Shown: piece after piece, positions 1 through 8,199 of the stretch | How positions within the stretch are numbered: position 1 is the first letter of the stretch | Layout of the letters: every line of letters starts with the position of its first letter | From: Flavobacteriaceae bacterium | Lineage (GTDB): Bacteria; Bacteroidota; Bacteroidia; Flavobacteriales; Flavobacteriaceae | Length of the DNA: 32,867 nt | Reading direction: 5' to 3' | NCBI GenBank assembly: GCA_017856235.1 | Contig: JAFMFH010000014.1 | Location: 1 to 32,867, forward strand | Made by a program: the position numbers and the translations under genes | Notes under the pieces: generated by a model | Told to the model about the DNA's origin: nothing | The model's input: the letters and a program-made list of their open reading frames with translations, nothing else | Databases searched by the model: none

Positions 1-350
1 ATGATCTTTTTGACCTTTTAAATTCAATGGGTACAACTGATTTTGAAAAAATAAAATTAATAATTGATGATGAACATGCTGCTACAATAATTATGGTCTC
101 AGGTGGATACCCTCTGAATTATGAAAAAAATAAAATAATTTCTCATTTAACAGAAGAAACAAACTCCATAATTTTTCATGCTGGAACAAAAAAGGTTGAT
201 GATAATTTTTTAACAAATGGAGGAAGGGTTATTGCTGTAACATCTCTATCGGAAAACTATAAGGATGCTTTAAAATCATCATATAATCAGATAAAAAAAA
301 TAAGCTTTGACCAAGCTTACTTCAGGCAAGACATAGGTTTTGATTTATAG
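1..350 (+). CDS. purD: Phosphoribosylamine-glycine ligase (GARS), C-terminal part
   Basis: This is the 3' end of a gene that enters from the left edge; the reading frame is open from base 3 and gives about 115 residues. The enzyme joins glycine to 5-phosphoribosylamine using ATP, the second step of purine synthesis in the cytoplasm. The visible part is the C-terminal domain. It holds the family signatures VSGGYPLNYEK, IFHAGTK, NGGRVIAVT and the closing FRQDIG, in the usual order. The methionine at base 27 is internal and not a start, because typical in-frame sequence (DLFDLLNS) precedes it. The stop lies 6 bp inside the 3' end of the convergent DUF6341 gene. Identity is near certain; the ATP-grasp core lies outside the window. 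Confidence 0.95.
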   Translation, partial: DLFDLLNSMGTTDFEKIKLIIDDEHAATIIMVSGGYPLNYEKNKIISHLTEETNSIIFHAGTKKVDDNFLTNGGRVIAVTSLSENYKDALKSSYNQIKKISFDQAYFRQDIGFDL

Positions 351-575
351 GAAAGAATGAGAAGTAACATCCTTGTCTTCTTCTCCATTGTCATCGAACT
401 CTTTTAACTTTTTAATCCAGTAAGCAGCTCCGATTATACCAATTAATATAAATGTCCAAGAAACAATATTTGCTATATACCAACTATCGTATTGAATAGT
501 TCTTAATAAATCAAAAGGGAAGAAAAGAATTTCTTCAAAAAGCCAAGCTAAGGAATAAAAAAAGTCTTTTACCAT
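345..575 (-). CDS. Small membrane protein, DUF6341 family
   Basis: A protein of 76 residues with one clear membrane helix (about residues 34-53, IANIVSWTFILIGIIGAAYW) followed by a charged, acidic tail ending in HSFL. From memory this is the DUF6341 family of Flavobacteriia, whose members have the same length, a Trp-rich N-terminal stretch and the same C-terminal end. Its function is unknown. The frame is open to base 626, but that longer start would overlap the divergent gene at 611; the Met at 573-575 gives the family's usual beginning (MVKDFFYSLAWLFEEILF) and is preferred. It sits between purD (3' ends overlap by 6 bp) and a DUF6427 gene, an order I recall from other flavobacteria. Confidence 0.8.
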   Translation of the reverse strand: MVKDFFYSLAWLFEEILFFPFDLLRTIQYDSWYIANIVSWTFILIGIIGAAYWIKKLKEFDDNGEEDKDVTSHSFL

Positions 576-610
576 AATTAAATTATTATTCAAAATTAAT
601 ACATTGAGAT

Positions 611-1558
611 ATGTTTGCAAAGACATTTGAAAAATTTTCTTATACTTCAGTTGTTATATCCACACTTCTTCTTTTAGGAATTTCATATTACTATACAGCT
701 CTGGAAATAACAGAGTCATTATTTGAATCAAAATTCATTAATGGAATTTTAATTTTTGGAGCATTAATACTATCAAGTTATTCTATAGATAAAGTTACTA
801 GAGAACTGACAACAGAAAGGACAAACAGGAACGCATACCATTTATTATTGTATCCATTAATTATTATGTGTTATCCAGTTGAGTTAATTGATATGAGATT
901 TATATTATCATCATCATTAATATGGGCAGCATGGATAAATATGAGAGTGTTTATTGAAATTTCAAATCCTGTAAGAAAAAATAAAAGATTATTTGATGCC
1001 TCTGTTCTTCTTAGTTTTTCTTCATTGATAATGGTTGAAAACCTAATTCTTTTATTATACCCCATAATGATTTTAATTGCTTCAAACATTACCAGAGACA
1101 TTAAACATCTTATAATAATTTTTATGACCCCGCTTATTATCCTACCCACAGGATATGTGCTTTTATCTTTCTTATCATTAGATAATTATTTGTTTAGTTC
1201 TTACCTCTTTGGATACCAGTTACAGATGTTAGATAATTTTACACTTGTTCTATCGATTTATTATATCCCTCTATATGTTGTTTTTATATTATACATAATA
1301 TCAGTGATAATTAAATTTAAGAGATCTTCAGGATATCAGAGAAGAATTTTAGATTTTACTGGTTTTATCTTCATTATTTTAACTTCCCTTTTTTTTTCTA
1401 TGAATCAAGAACTCACGGGGTCTGAGTTTCATTATCTTTCGCTTGTATTAGTTTCTTTTATATCTCAAATTTTTGTAAAAAAAATAAAGAGTTTATATGT
1501 AAACTTTATCTTTATAGTTTTGATTGCTACATTAGTAACTTTTAACTTTTTTATATGA
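611..1558 (+). CDS. Multi-pass inner-membrane protein, DUF6427 family
   Basis: A 315-residue integral membrane protein with roughly nine or ten hydrophobic segments spread over the whole length and short polar loops. I assign it to DUF6427, a flavobacterial family without known function, from its size, its hydrophobic pattern, the conserved-looking early loop with TERTNRNAYHLLLYP, and its place between a DUF6341 gene and a DUF4254 gene. No catalytic motif is visible. The stop codon overlaps the next start (ATGA at 1555-1558), so the two are very likely translated together. The neighbouring glycosyltransferase and DUF4254 protein suggest, by context only, a role in envelope glycan assembly or export. 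Confidence 0.75.
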   Translation: MFAKTFEKFSYTSVVISTLLLLGISYYYTALEITESLFESKFINGILIFGALILSSYSIDKVTRELTTERTNRNAYHLLLYPLIIMCYPVELIDMRFILSSSLIWAAWINMRVFIEISNPVRKNKRLFDASVLLSFSSLIMVENLILLLYPIMILIASNITRDIKHLIIIFMTPLIILPTGYVLLSFLSLDNYLFSSYLFGYQLQMLDNFTLVLSIYYIPLYVVFILYIISVIIKFKRSSGYQRRILDFTGFIFIILTSLFFSMNQELTGSEFHYLSLVLVSFISQIFVKKIKSLYVNFIFIVLIATLVTFNFFI

Positions 1559-2172
1559 CAAAAACTGCAATAAGTTCTCTTGCTATTAAAGTATTTGAAA
1601 AATCTGTATATGATTATCATGTTCATGATGATATAAACAAATTAGCTTCTAATCCGTATGCCAAAAAAGACTTTGAACATTTGCTCTATGAAAAGAATTG
1701 GATTGATACAGTCCAGTGGCATTATGAAGATATTATAAGAGACCCTGATATAGATCCAAAAGAAGGAATGAAACTTAAAAGACTTATTGATAGTTCTAAC
1801 CAAAACAGAACAGAGATGGTAGAATATATAGATTCCTATTTCTTAAAATTATATTCTAATGTCATTTCAAAACCTGATGCTAAAGTAAATACTGAAAGTC
1901 CTGCGTGGGCTCTAGATAGACTTTCGATATTAATTCTAAAAATATACCACATGAAAGAAGAGTCTATGAGAAAAGATGTTAGTGAGCAGCATAGAAAAAC
2001 ATGTAATCAAAAACTTCAAGTTCTTCTTCAACAAAGAAAAGATTTGTCAGAATCTATAGATCATCTTCTAGAAGATCTATCAAAAGGTGAAAAGATAATG
2101 AAGGTTTATAAGCAAATGAAAATGTACAATGATGAAACCTTAAATCCGGTTCTTTATAAAAAAGATGAATAA
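1555..2172 (+). CDS. DUF4254 family protein
   Basis: A soluble, mostly helical protein of 205 residues with no signal peptide or membrane segment. The N-terminal half has the family-like stretch LLYEKNWIDTVQWHYEDI followed by DIDPKEGMKLKR. The C-terminal half is rich in Glu, Lys and Leu (KLQVLLQQRKDLSESIDHLL) and probably forms a coiled coil. DUF4254 proteins are regularly encoded next to family-9 glycosyltransferases in Bacteroidota, as here: it overlaps the DUF6427 gene by 4 bases upstream and the glycosyltransferase by 8 bases downstream. The biochemical function is unknown. A helper role for the glycosyltransferase is an inference from gene order. Confidence 0.85.
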   Translation: MTKTAISSLAIKVFEKSVYDYHVHDDINKLASNPYAKKDFEHLLYEKNWIDTVQWHYEDIIRDPDIDPKEGMKLKRLIDSSNQNRTEMVEYIDSYFLKLYSNVISKPDAKVNTESPAWALDRLSILILKIYHMKEESMRKDVSEQHRKTCNQKLQVLLQQRKDLSESIDHLLEDLSKGEKIMKVYKQMKMYNDETLNPVLYKKDE

Positions 2173-3232
2173 AAAAAATGATAGACCAATTTTGGTTTAT
2201 AGATTTTCTTCACTAGGCGATATAGCAATGACTGTTCCTGTGTTAAGATCATTTTTCCATTCATACCCTAATCAAAAAATTGTTTTTGTATCTAGACCCT
2301 ACGCTTCTCCACTATTTAAAGAATTTGAAAACTTAGAGTTCATCCCTATTGATTTTAATAATGAACATAAAGGATTAGGAGGCCTGTTTAATCTTTTTAC
2401 AAAACTCTATGTAAAAAGGATAAAAGCAGTCGTTGATCTTCATGGAGTTTTAAGGACAAAAATTTTAAATCTACTTTTTACATTAACATTTACAAAAGTA
2501 AAATCTATAGACAAGGGAAGGTATGAGAGAAAAAAATTGATTAGAAAAAAAAATAAAATTTTTAAACCGTTAACCCAGGTTCACTACAAATACTCTGATG
2601 TTTTTAGAGGAATTGGATTCCCTGTTGATTTGAGCAATCATGAATACCCAATAAAACCCTTTTTAAATCAAGAAAGTATAGAACAAGAAATATTATCTAA
2701 AAACACGCAAAAAAAAATAATTGGTATTGCTCCTTTTGCTGCTCATCAGGGAAAAAATTATCCTCTAGATTTGATGCAAAAGGTAATTGCATATCTTCAA
2801 AAAGATCATATAATTTATTTATTTGGTGGAGGAAATGATAACCTAAAACAACTGAATATTTGGGAAAATGTATATGATAATGTAATTGACCTATCAAATA
2901 AACTTAACCTTGAACAACAAATCAATATTATAAATTATCTAGACTTGATGATATCTATGGACTCTGCTAATGGACATCTTGCAGCAAATTATAATATTCC
3001 AGTTTTAACACTTTGGGGGATGACTCATCCATTTTGTGGATTTATGCCATTTGATCAACCCCAAGAAAATTCAATTACAATAGACAGAAACAATTTTCCT
3101 TTTATTCCAACTTCAATCTTTGGTAATAAAATTCCAAAAGATTACGAGAATGCTTTTAGATCGATTGACCCAAAAACAGTTATTGAAAAGGCATTAGAAA
3201 TTTTATCTAAAACTAAACTTCATCAAAATTAA
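2165..3232 (+). CDS. Glycosyltransferase family 9 (heptosyltransferase-like)
   Basis: A 355-residue GT-B fold enzyme of family GT9, whose members transfer heptose or related sugars onto the lipopolysaccharide core. The N-terminus has the family opening RFSSLGDIAMTVPVLR (residues 13-28) and later DLHGVLRTK. The C-terminal donor-binding half shows GIAPFAAHQGKNYP, the glycine turn YLFGGGND, and the signature SMDSANGHLAANYNIPVLTLWG followed by THPFCGFMPF. No membrane span is present, so it should act at the cytoplasmic face. It overlaps the DUF4254 gene, and its last 20 bp lie over the 3' end of the opposing ferredoxin gene. The exact sugar and acceptor cannot be read from sequence. Confidence 0.9.
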   Translation: MNKKNDRPILVYRFSSLGDIAMTVPVLRSFFHSYPNQKIVFVSRPYASPLFKEFENLEFIPIDFNNEHKGLGGLFNLFTKLYVKRIKAVVDLHGVLRTKILNLLFTLTFTKVKSIDKGRYERKKLIRKKNKIFKPLTQVHYKYSDVFRGIGFPVDLSNHEYPIKPFLNQESIEQEILSKNTQKKIIGIAPFAAHQGKNYPLDLMQKVIAYLQKDHIIYLFGGGNDNLKQLNIWENVYDNVIDLSNKLNLEQQINIINYLDLMISMDSANGHLAANYNIPVLTLWGMTHPFCGFMPFDQPQENSITIDRNNFPFIPTSIFGNKIPKDYENAFRSIDPKTVIEKALEILSKTKLHQN

Positions 3233-3494
3233 TCACAACTTCGTCTGAAGTAGGTCGAGCTTGACAAGAAAGTATATATCCATCTTCAACTTCATCATCA
3301 GTCAAAATTTGATTATTATCCATTTTCACAGATCCTTTATTAAGCTTTGCAAGACATGTACTACATATACCTCCCTGACATGAGTATGGAGCATCAACAT
3401 CATTTTCAAGAGCAAGCTCTAATATTGTTTTGTCATCATCCATTTCAAGATAGTACTCAACATCATCACAGATAATTTTAATTTTCTTTGACAT
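3213..3494 (-). CDS. Plant-type 2Fe-2S ferredoxin
   Basis: A free-standing ferredoxin of 93 residues. The four cluster ligands are clear: C39, C44, C47 and C77, in the pattern CxxxxCxxC about 29 residues before the last Cys, with the flanking words YSCQGGICSTC and LSCQARP. The fold carries an acidic surface (many Asp and Glu), as is usual for electron carriers. Its sequence is close to the C-terminal ferredoxin domain of PaaE-type reductases, but no reductase domain is attached here, so it must use a separate partner encoded elsewhere. The 3' end overlaps the convergent glycosyltransferase by 20 bp. Its redox partner is unknown. Confidence 0.9.
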   Translation of the reverse strand: MSKKIKIICDDVEYYLEMDDDKTILELALENDVDAPYSCQGGICSTCLAKLNKGSVKMDNNQILTDDEVEDGYILSCQARPTSDEVVINFDEV

Positions 3495-3581
3495 ATACGA
3501 TTAATTGTTAAGGCAATAATAATAATAATTCGCTATATATTTAAAATAAAAATTGTAATTTGCCTCCCCAACTTTCAAAAA

Positions 3582-3983
3582 ATGAAAAATTATAATAATT
3601 CTGCAAGCTGCTGTATTTTAGAAAAAAATAGCTCTATTAAGGGAGAATTTAAGTCTGAATGTGACTTTAGAGTTGATGGAGACTTTGAAGGAACTATTGA
3701 AACAAATGGAAAAGTAGTAATAGGTAAAAATGGACGTATTGAGGGGACTGTAGTATGCTCATCTGCAGATATTGAAGGCTCTATTAGTGGAACTATTCAT
3801 GTAGAAGACTTATTATCTATAAGATCAACAGGAGAAGTCAAAGGAGATGTTGTTATGTCAAAATTAGTTGTTGAGTCGGGAGCTGTTTTCAACGCTAAAT
3901 CTTCAATGAAAGAAGAAGGTACAGAAGAACCGTCTATAAAGAAGATTACAAACTTCAACGAAGCTCGTGAAAAAACAGCCTAA
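3582..3983 (+). CDS. Bactofilin (polymer-forming cytoskeletal protein)
   Basis: A 133-residue bactofilin (DUF583). These proteins form a short right-handed beta helix that polymerises without nucleotide and acts as a membrane-associated scaffold for cell-wall enzymes or cell shape. The core (about residues 15-108) shows the repeating glycine-spaced pattern: IKGEF, VDGDFEGTI, VVIGKNGRIEGTVV, ADIEGSISGTI, STGEVKGDVV. A charged tail follows (KEEGTEEPSIKK). No membrane segment is present. Its 3' end overlaps the start of atpZ by 17 bases, so it is the first gene of the ATP synthase transcript unless an internal promoter serves the later genes. I recall a bactofilin in this place in other flavobacteria. 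Confidence 0.93.
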   Translation: MKNYNNSASCCILEKNSSIKGEFKSECDFRVDGDFEGTIETNGKVVIGKNGRIEGTVVCSSADIEGSISGTIHVEDLLSIRSTGEVKGDVVMSKLVVESGAVFNAKSSMKEEGTEEPSIKKITNFNEAREKTA

Positions 3984-4170
3984 ACCCTGGTTAATTCTTT
4001 CAGGTTTAGTTTTTCAAATTGCAGCTGTAATGTACCTTCTTATCAGACTTGGAGCATGGGCTGATTCATATTTTCAAAATCAATCTAATTATTATACTCT
4101 GGGGCTATCAATCCTTGGTATTATTTTCATAATTTTTTTAATTCTTTCACAGACAAAAAATTTAAAATAA
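3967..4170 (+). CDS. atpZ: AtpZ/AtpI-family ATP synthase accessory protein
   Basis: A 67-residue membrane protein with two hydrophobic helices (about 8-28 and 42-61) joined by a short loop with WADSYFQNQSNYYT. This matches the small AtpZ/AtpI-like proteins encoded ahead of the ATP synthase genes; relatives help assemble the c ring or carry cations. The start is a GTG inside the bactofilin gene (17-base overlap). It gives the family's usual N-terminus, Lys-rich then Pro-Trp (KKQPKPWL), and I see no better start. An 88-base gap with a promoter-like element separates it from atpB. Confidence 0.85.
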   Translation: MKKQPKPWLILSGLVFQIAAVMYLLIRLGAWADSYFQNQSNYYTLGLSILGIIFIIFLILSQTKNLK

Positions 4171-4219
4171 CTTTTTAAATTTTGACCTCAAATGATTTTA
4201 AAAATATCTATTTATACCT

Positions 4220-4227
4220 TACATTTG
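4220..4227 (+). promoter_or_regulatory. Candidate -7 promoter element ahead of atpB
   Basis: The 8-mer TACATTTG fits the Bacteroidota -7 consensus TAnnTTTG exactly and lies 31 bases before the atpB start, inside the only sizeable gap of the atp cluster. No TTG sits at the expected -33 distance, so the match is half a promoter. It could allow atpBEFHAG to be transcribed without bactofilin and atpZ. Confidence 0.4.
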
Positions 4228-4258
4228 TCGCGCAAAACTTAATCCACTTAGTTTAGGC

Positions 4259-5329
4259 ATGGTACACAGAAATAGCAAATCTTTTTTTCTTTCATTTATG
4301 CTATTTTGTGCGTTTTTTGGTTACGCTTCAGAAGATCAAAAAGAACTAACACTACAAGAAGAAATCACAGAGTATATATATCATCACGTTCAAGATTCAC
4401 ATGATTTTTCTCTATTTTCTACCAAGGATAAAAAAACCGGAGAAAAAAAGTATTATGGGTTTCCTCTTCCAGTTATTCTCGTAGATGATGGAGTTAAATT
4501 TTTTATGTCTTCTAAATTGGACCATGGTAAAAAAATTGTCAAGTCGTCAGATAAATATTATAAACTTTATCATGGAAAGATATATGAAACTAATGAAGAG
4601 GGATATATTTCATATGATGAAAATGGTAAGGTAACCAATGAAAGGCCTTTAGATCTTTCAATTACTAAAAGTGTTTTTTCTATTCTATTAGTTTCAATAC
4701 TTATGTTCTATCTATTTAGATCACTTGCAAGATCGTATAATGATAATAACCTAATTGCCAAAGGGGTTGGAAGATTCTTTGAACCGATTGTCGTCTATAT
4801 TAGAGATGAAATTGCAATACCTAGTATAGGAGAAGAGAAGCATAAAAGGTACATGTCTTTTTTGCTTACCCTATTCTTTTTTATTTGGTTTTTAAATCTT
4901 TTAGGATTAAGTCCTTTAGGTGTTAATGCAACTGGAAACATAGCAGTAACATTTGGATTAGCTCTTATTACCTTTCTAATTACAAACTTTACTGCAAATA
5001 AAACTTATTGGAAACATATTTTTTGGATGCCAGGTGTGCCAGTATGGTTAAAACCTTTTTTAGCGCCTGTAGAACTATTAGGGGTAATTATTAAGCCTTT
5101 TTCTTTAATGATCAGATTATATGCTAATATTCTCGCAGGTCATGTAGTATTATATAGCTTAATTGGACTAATTTTTATCTTTAAAAATTTAGTTGGATCA
5201 AGCTTATCTCTCGTCCTAGTATTTTTCATATCAATGATTGAGATACTTGTAGCTTTGTTGCAAGCGTATATTTTTACGCTTCTATCTGCATTGTATTTTG
5301 GTTTTGCAGTACAAGAGGATGAACACTAA
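4259..5329 (+). CDS. atpB: ATP synthase F0 subunit a
   Basis: The 356-residue membrane subunit that forms the two proton half-channels next to the c ring. The essential arginine is R286 in the word LMIRLYANILAGH, followed by helices with the conserved IEILVALLQAYIFTLLSALY. Compared with the E. coli protein (about 270 residues), it has an N-terminal extension of roughly 130 residues. The extension begins with a cleavable-looking signal peptide (residues 1-23, ending GYAS) and a hydrophilic stretch with HHVQDSHDF and GEKKYYGFPLP. This extension is common in Bacteroidota and should lie in the periplasm. The first gene after atpZ, it is followed 32 bases later by atpE. Confidence 0.97.
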   Translation: MVHRNSKSFFLSFMLFCAFFGYASEDQKELTLQEEITEYIYHHVQDSHDFSLFSTKDKKTGEKKYYGFPLPVILVDDGVKFFMSSKLDHGKKIVKSSDKYYKLYHGKIYETNEEGYISYDENGKVTNERPLDLSITKSVFSILLVSILMFYLFRSLARSYNDNNLIAKGVGRFFEPIVVYIRDEIAIPSIGEEKHKRYMSFLLTLFFFIWFLNLLGLSPLGVNATGNIAVTFGLALITFLITNFTANKTYWKHIFWMPGVPVWLKPFLAPVELLGVIIKPFSLMIRLYANILAGHVVLYSLIGLIFIFKNLVGSSLSLVLVFFISMIEILVALLQAYIFTLLSALYFGFAVQEDEH

Positions 5330-5361
5330 TTAAACTAAATGTATAACTTAAATTTAAAAAA

Positions 5362-5556
5362 ATGGAAATACCAAAAATAATCGGAGCAGGAATTGTAATA
5401 ATTGGAACTGGTATCGGGATCGGCATGATCGGTCGTGGTGCTATGGATGCAATTGGAAGACAACCTGATGCTTCAAATAAGATTCTTGTTGCAGCTATTG
5501 TTATAGCAGCACTAATAGAAGGAATTGCTTTTGCTGCATTGTTTGCTGTTAATTAA
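5362..5556 (+). CDS. atpE: ATP synthase F0 subunit c
   Basis: The 64-residue hairpin subunit of the rotating ring. Helix 1 has the glycine-rich packing motif GTGIGIGMIGRG, the polar loop carries R33-Q34-P35, and helix 2 holds the ion-binding carboxylate E53 in ALIEGIAF. The residue after E53 is Gly, and helix 1 lacks a Gln or Glu at the matching place. The extra ligands of sodium-binding rings are therefore missing, and a proton-driven enzyme is likely. This last point is inference. The protein is at the short end of the family range. Confidence 0.97.
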   Translation: MEIPKIIGAGIVIIGTGIGIGMIGRGAMDAIGRQPDASNKILVAAIVIAALIEGIAFAALFAVN

Positions 5557-5568
5557 TAATTCTAACTT

Positions 5569-6069
5569 ATGGAAAAGTTAATAAGTGAATTTTCTTCTGG
5601 TCTTTTTTTCTGGCAGACTATAATATTTGTCACACTGATTTTCTTATTAAGAAAATATGCGTGGAAACCTATATTGGATACTGTTAATGAAAGAGAAAAA
5701 TCTATACGAGATTCTCTAAACTTAGCTAAAGAGGCAAAAAAAGAAATGGAAAATATTCAAGCAGAGAATAAAAAAATTCTGCAAGAAGCAAGAGTTGAAA
5801 GTGATGCTATGATCAATCAGGCAAAACAGTCAAGTAAAGAACTTGTTGAAAAGGCAAAATCTGATGCTAGGTCTGAGGCAGAAAATATTTTAACACAAGC
5901 AAGGTCTTCGATTGAGAATGAGAAAAGAGCAGCCATGAATGAAATTAAAAATCAAGTTGCTGATCTTTCAATTGATATAGCCACTAAAGTTCTTGAGCAA
6001 GAGCTTGATAAAGATAAAAATCATCAAGAATTTATAGATAAGCTATTAAATGAAAAAAAGTTTAATTAA
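5569..6069 (+). CDS. atpF: ATP synthase F0 subunit b
   Basis: The 166-residue peripheral stalk subunit. It has one N-terminal membrane helix (about residues 9-27, FSSGLFFWQTIIFVTLIFLL) with the usual R-K-Y-A-W-K-P-I border, followed by a long charged coiled coil rich in Lys, Glu and Ala that reaches up the side of F1 to subunit delta. The early coil word ILDTVNEREKSIRDSL is typical of the family. It is encoded 12 bases after atpE and 5 bases before atpH, so translation is probably coupled. Only one b-type gene is present, which fits a homodimeric stalk. Confidence 0.96.
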   Translation: MEKLISEFSSGLFFWQTIIFVTLIFLLRKYAWKPILDTVNEREKSIRDSLNLAKEAKKEMENIQAENKKILQEARVESDAMINQAKQSSKELVEKAKSDARSEAENILTQARSSIENEKRAAMNEIKNQVADLSIDIATKVLEQELDKDKNHQEFIDKLLNEKKFN

Positions 6070-6074
6070 ATAAT

Positions 6075-6611
6075 ATGACTATCGGAACAACATCTAAAAG
6101 ATATGCTAAAGCTTTGATTTTTAATGCAATTGATCAAGGCAAGCTTGACGTGTTGTTTGATGAAATATTATCCTTTTCAACTATTTTAGAAGAGTCAGAA
6201 GAATTAAAAGATTTTATATCAAATCCTACAATTTCAAAAGACCTCAAAAAATCTTTACTTTACGATATTACTGGTAATTCGTTACCTAATATTTCGACTT
6301 TATTTAACCTTTTAACAGTAAATAACAGGATAGATATAATTCTTAGTGTTTGTTATGCTTTTGTCAAGCTCTATTATGATCACAAAAATATTGTTGAGGT
6401 TACAGTTACAACTCCAGTTGCAATTTCAGATGAAGTTGAATTAACAATAAAGAAGTATATCTCATCAATCAAAAAAGGTGAAATTAAATTAACAAAAAAG
6501 AAAGATGAAAGCTTGATTGCAGGCTTTACGCTTGACTTTGACAACTCTAGGCTAGATGCAAGCATTAAAAAGAGATTAAACATGATGAAGAAGCAACTTA
6601 AAACAAACTAA
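6075..6611 (+). CDS. atpH: ATP synthase F1 subunit delta
   Basis: The 178-residue subunit that caps F1 and binds the b stalk (OSCP homologue). The N-terminal helical domain opens with the family word SKRYAKALIFNA (residues 7-18) and contains LKDFISNPTISKDLKKSLL. The C-terminal domain shows VEVTVTTPVAIS and ends with the usual GFTLDFDNSRLDASIKKRL. Length and position between atpF and atpA are standard. No unusual features were seen. Confidence 0.96.
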   Translation: MTIGTTSKRYAKALIFNAIDQGKLDVLFDEILSFSTILEESEELKDFISNPTISKDLKKSLLYDITGNSLPNISTLFNLLTVNNRIDIILSVCYAFVKLYYDHKNIVEVTVTTPVAISDEVELTIKKYISSIKKGEIKLTKKKDESLIAGFTLDFDNSRLDASIKKRLNMMKKQLKTN

Positions 6612-6621
6612 ATAATAAAAA

Positions 6622-8196
6622 ATGCAAAAAATTAAACCGGCTGAAGTATCAGCATTATTAAAAAAACAATTAGAATCAGCTGACATTCAATCTTCCTTTG
6701 ATGAAATTGGAACTGTACTTGAGGTTGGGGATGGAATAGCGAGGGTATATGGTCTTACAAATGCACAGTATGGAGAGCTTGTTGCTTTTGAAAATGGCCT
6801 ACAAGGTATGGTATTAAATCTTGAGGAGGATCATGTAGGTATTGTATTATTTGGACCTTCAAAAGGTATCAAAGAAGGTGATAACGTTAAACGCACAAAT
6901 CAAATTGCATCAATCAAAGTAGGAGAAGGAATATTGGGAAGAGTTGTTGATACACTTGGTAATCCTATAGATGGAAAAGGACCTATTGAAGGAGAATTAT
7001 TTGAAATGCCTATTGAAAGAAAAGCCCCAGGTGTAATATATCGTCAGCCAGTAAATGAACCTTTACAAACTGGGATAAAATCAATTGACGCTATGATTCC
7101 AATTGGTAGAGGTCAAAGAGAGTTAGTTATTGGTGATAGACAGACAGGTAAAACAACTGTTTGTATTGATACAATTTTAAATCAAAAAGAGTTTTATGAT
7201 GCAGGGGAGCCCGTTTTTTGTATTTATGTTGCTATTGGACAAAAAGCATCAACTGTGGCAGCAATTTCTAAAACACTAGAAGATAAAGGAGCTCTTGCTT
7301 ACACAGTAATAGTTGCAGCTAATGCATCTGACCCAGCACCAATGCAAGTTTTTGCTCCATTTTCAGGAGCTTGTATCGGAGAATATTTTAGAGATACAGG
7401 AAGGCCTGCTTTAATTATTTATGATGATTTATCTAAACAAGCAGTAGCATATAGAGAGGTCTCATTACTACTTAGAAGACCTCCTGGAAGAGAGGCTTAT
7501 CCTGGAGATGTTTTTTACCTCCACTCAAGATTATTGGAGAGATCGGCTAAAGTTGTAAATGATGATAAGGTGGCAAGTGGAATGAACGATTTGCCAGATT
7601 CATTAAAATCGAAAGTAAAAGGTGGAGGATCATTAACTGCATTACCAATAATTGAAACACAAGCTGGAGATGTATCAGCATATATCCCAACAAATGTAAT
7701 TTCAATAACTGATGGTCAAATTTTTTTAGAGTCAGACTTATTTAATTCAGGTGTAAGACCTGCAATTAATGTAGGAATATCTGTATCAAGAGTTGGAGGA
7801 TCTGCTCAAATTAAATCAATGAAAAAAGTGGCTGGTACATTAAAATTAGACCAAGCTCAATATAGAGAGCTTGAAGCATTTTCCAAGTTTGGTTCCGATT
7901 TAGATGCAGCAACCCTAAATGTTATTGAAAAAGGTAGAAGAAATGTTGAAATTCTTAAACAAAATCAGAATGACCCATTTCAAGTGGAAGACCAGGTAGC
8001 AATAATTTATGCAGGATCTCAAAACCTTCTTAAAAATGTACCAGTTGAAAAAGTTAAGGCATTTGAGGAAACATTCCTTCAAGAACTTAGAAAAAATCAC
8101 AAGAAACTTTTAAGTGAGTTGAAGGCTGGAAAAATTTCTGACAAAGAAACTGATGAGATTAAAAAAGTCGCTGAAAAAATTGCAAAATCGTTTTAA
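6622..8196 (+). CDS. atpA: ATP synthase F1 subunit alpha
   Basis: The 524-residue non-catalytic nucleotide-binding subunit of F1. The Walker A loop is G171-DRQTGK-T178, preceded by the expected [13 protein letters not shown]. Further family words are YVAIGQKAS, the Walker B region [16 protein letters not shown], the signature [15 protein letters not shown], and the arginine-finger region [16 protein letters not shown]. The protein is full length and has no indels of note. It lies 10 bases after atpH and 3 bases before atpG. The partner beta subunit is not encoded in the window. Confidence 0.98.
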   Translation: MQKIKPAEVSALLKKQLESADIQSSFDEIGTVLEVGDGIARVYGLTNAQYGELVAFENGLQGMVLNLEEDHVGIVLFGPSKGIKEGDNVKRTNQIASIKVGEGILGRVVDTLGNPIDGKGPIEGELFEMPIERKAPGVIYRQPVNEPLQTGIKSIDAMIPIGRGQRELVIGDRQTGKTTVCIDTILNQKEFYDAGEPVFCIYVAIGQKASTVAAISKTLEDKGALAYTVIVAANASDPAPMQVFAPFSGACIGEYFRDTGRPALIIYDDLSKQAVAYREVSLLLRRPPGREAYPGDVFYLHSRLLERSAKVVNDDKVASGMNDLPDSLKSKVKGGGSLTALPIIETQAGDVSAYIPTNVISITDGQIFLESDLFNSGVRPAINVGISVSRVGGSAQIKSMKKVAGTLKLDQAQYRELEAFSKFGSDLDAATLNVIEKGRRNVEILKQNQNDPFQVEDQVAIIYAGSQNLLKNVPVEKVKAFEETFLQELRKNHKKLLSELKAGKISDKETDEIKKVAEKIAKSF

Positions 8197-8199
8197 ATT

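Noticed and set aside
576-626. Longer start for the DUF6341 gene
   Set aside because: It would overlap the divergent DUF6427 start and adds 17 residues not typical of the family; the Met at 573-575 is better.
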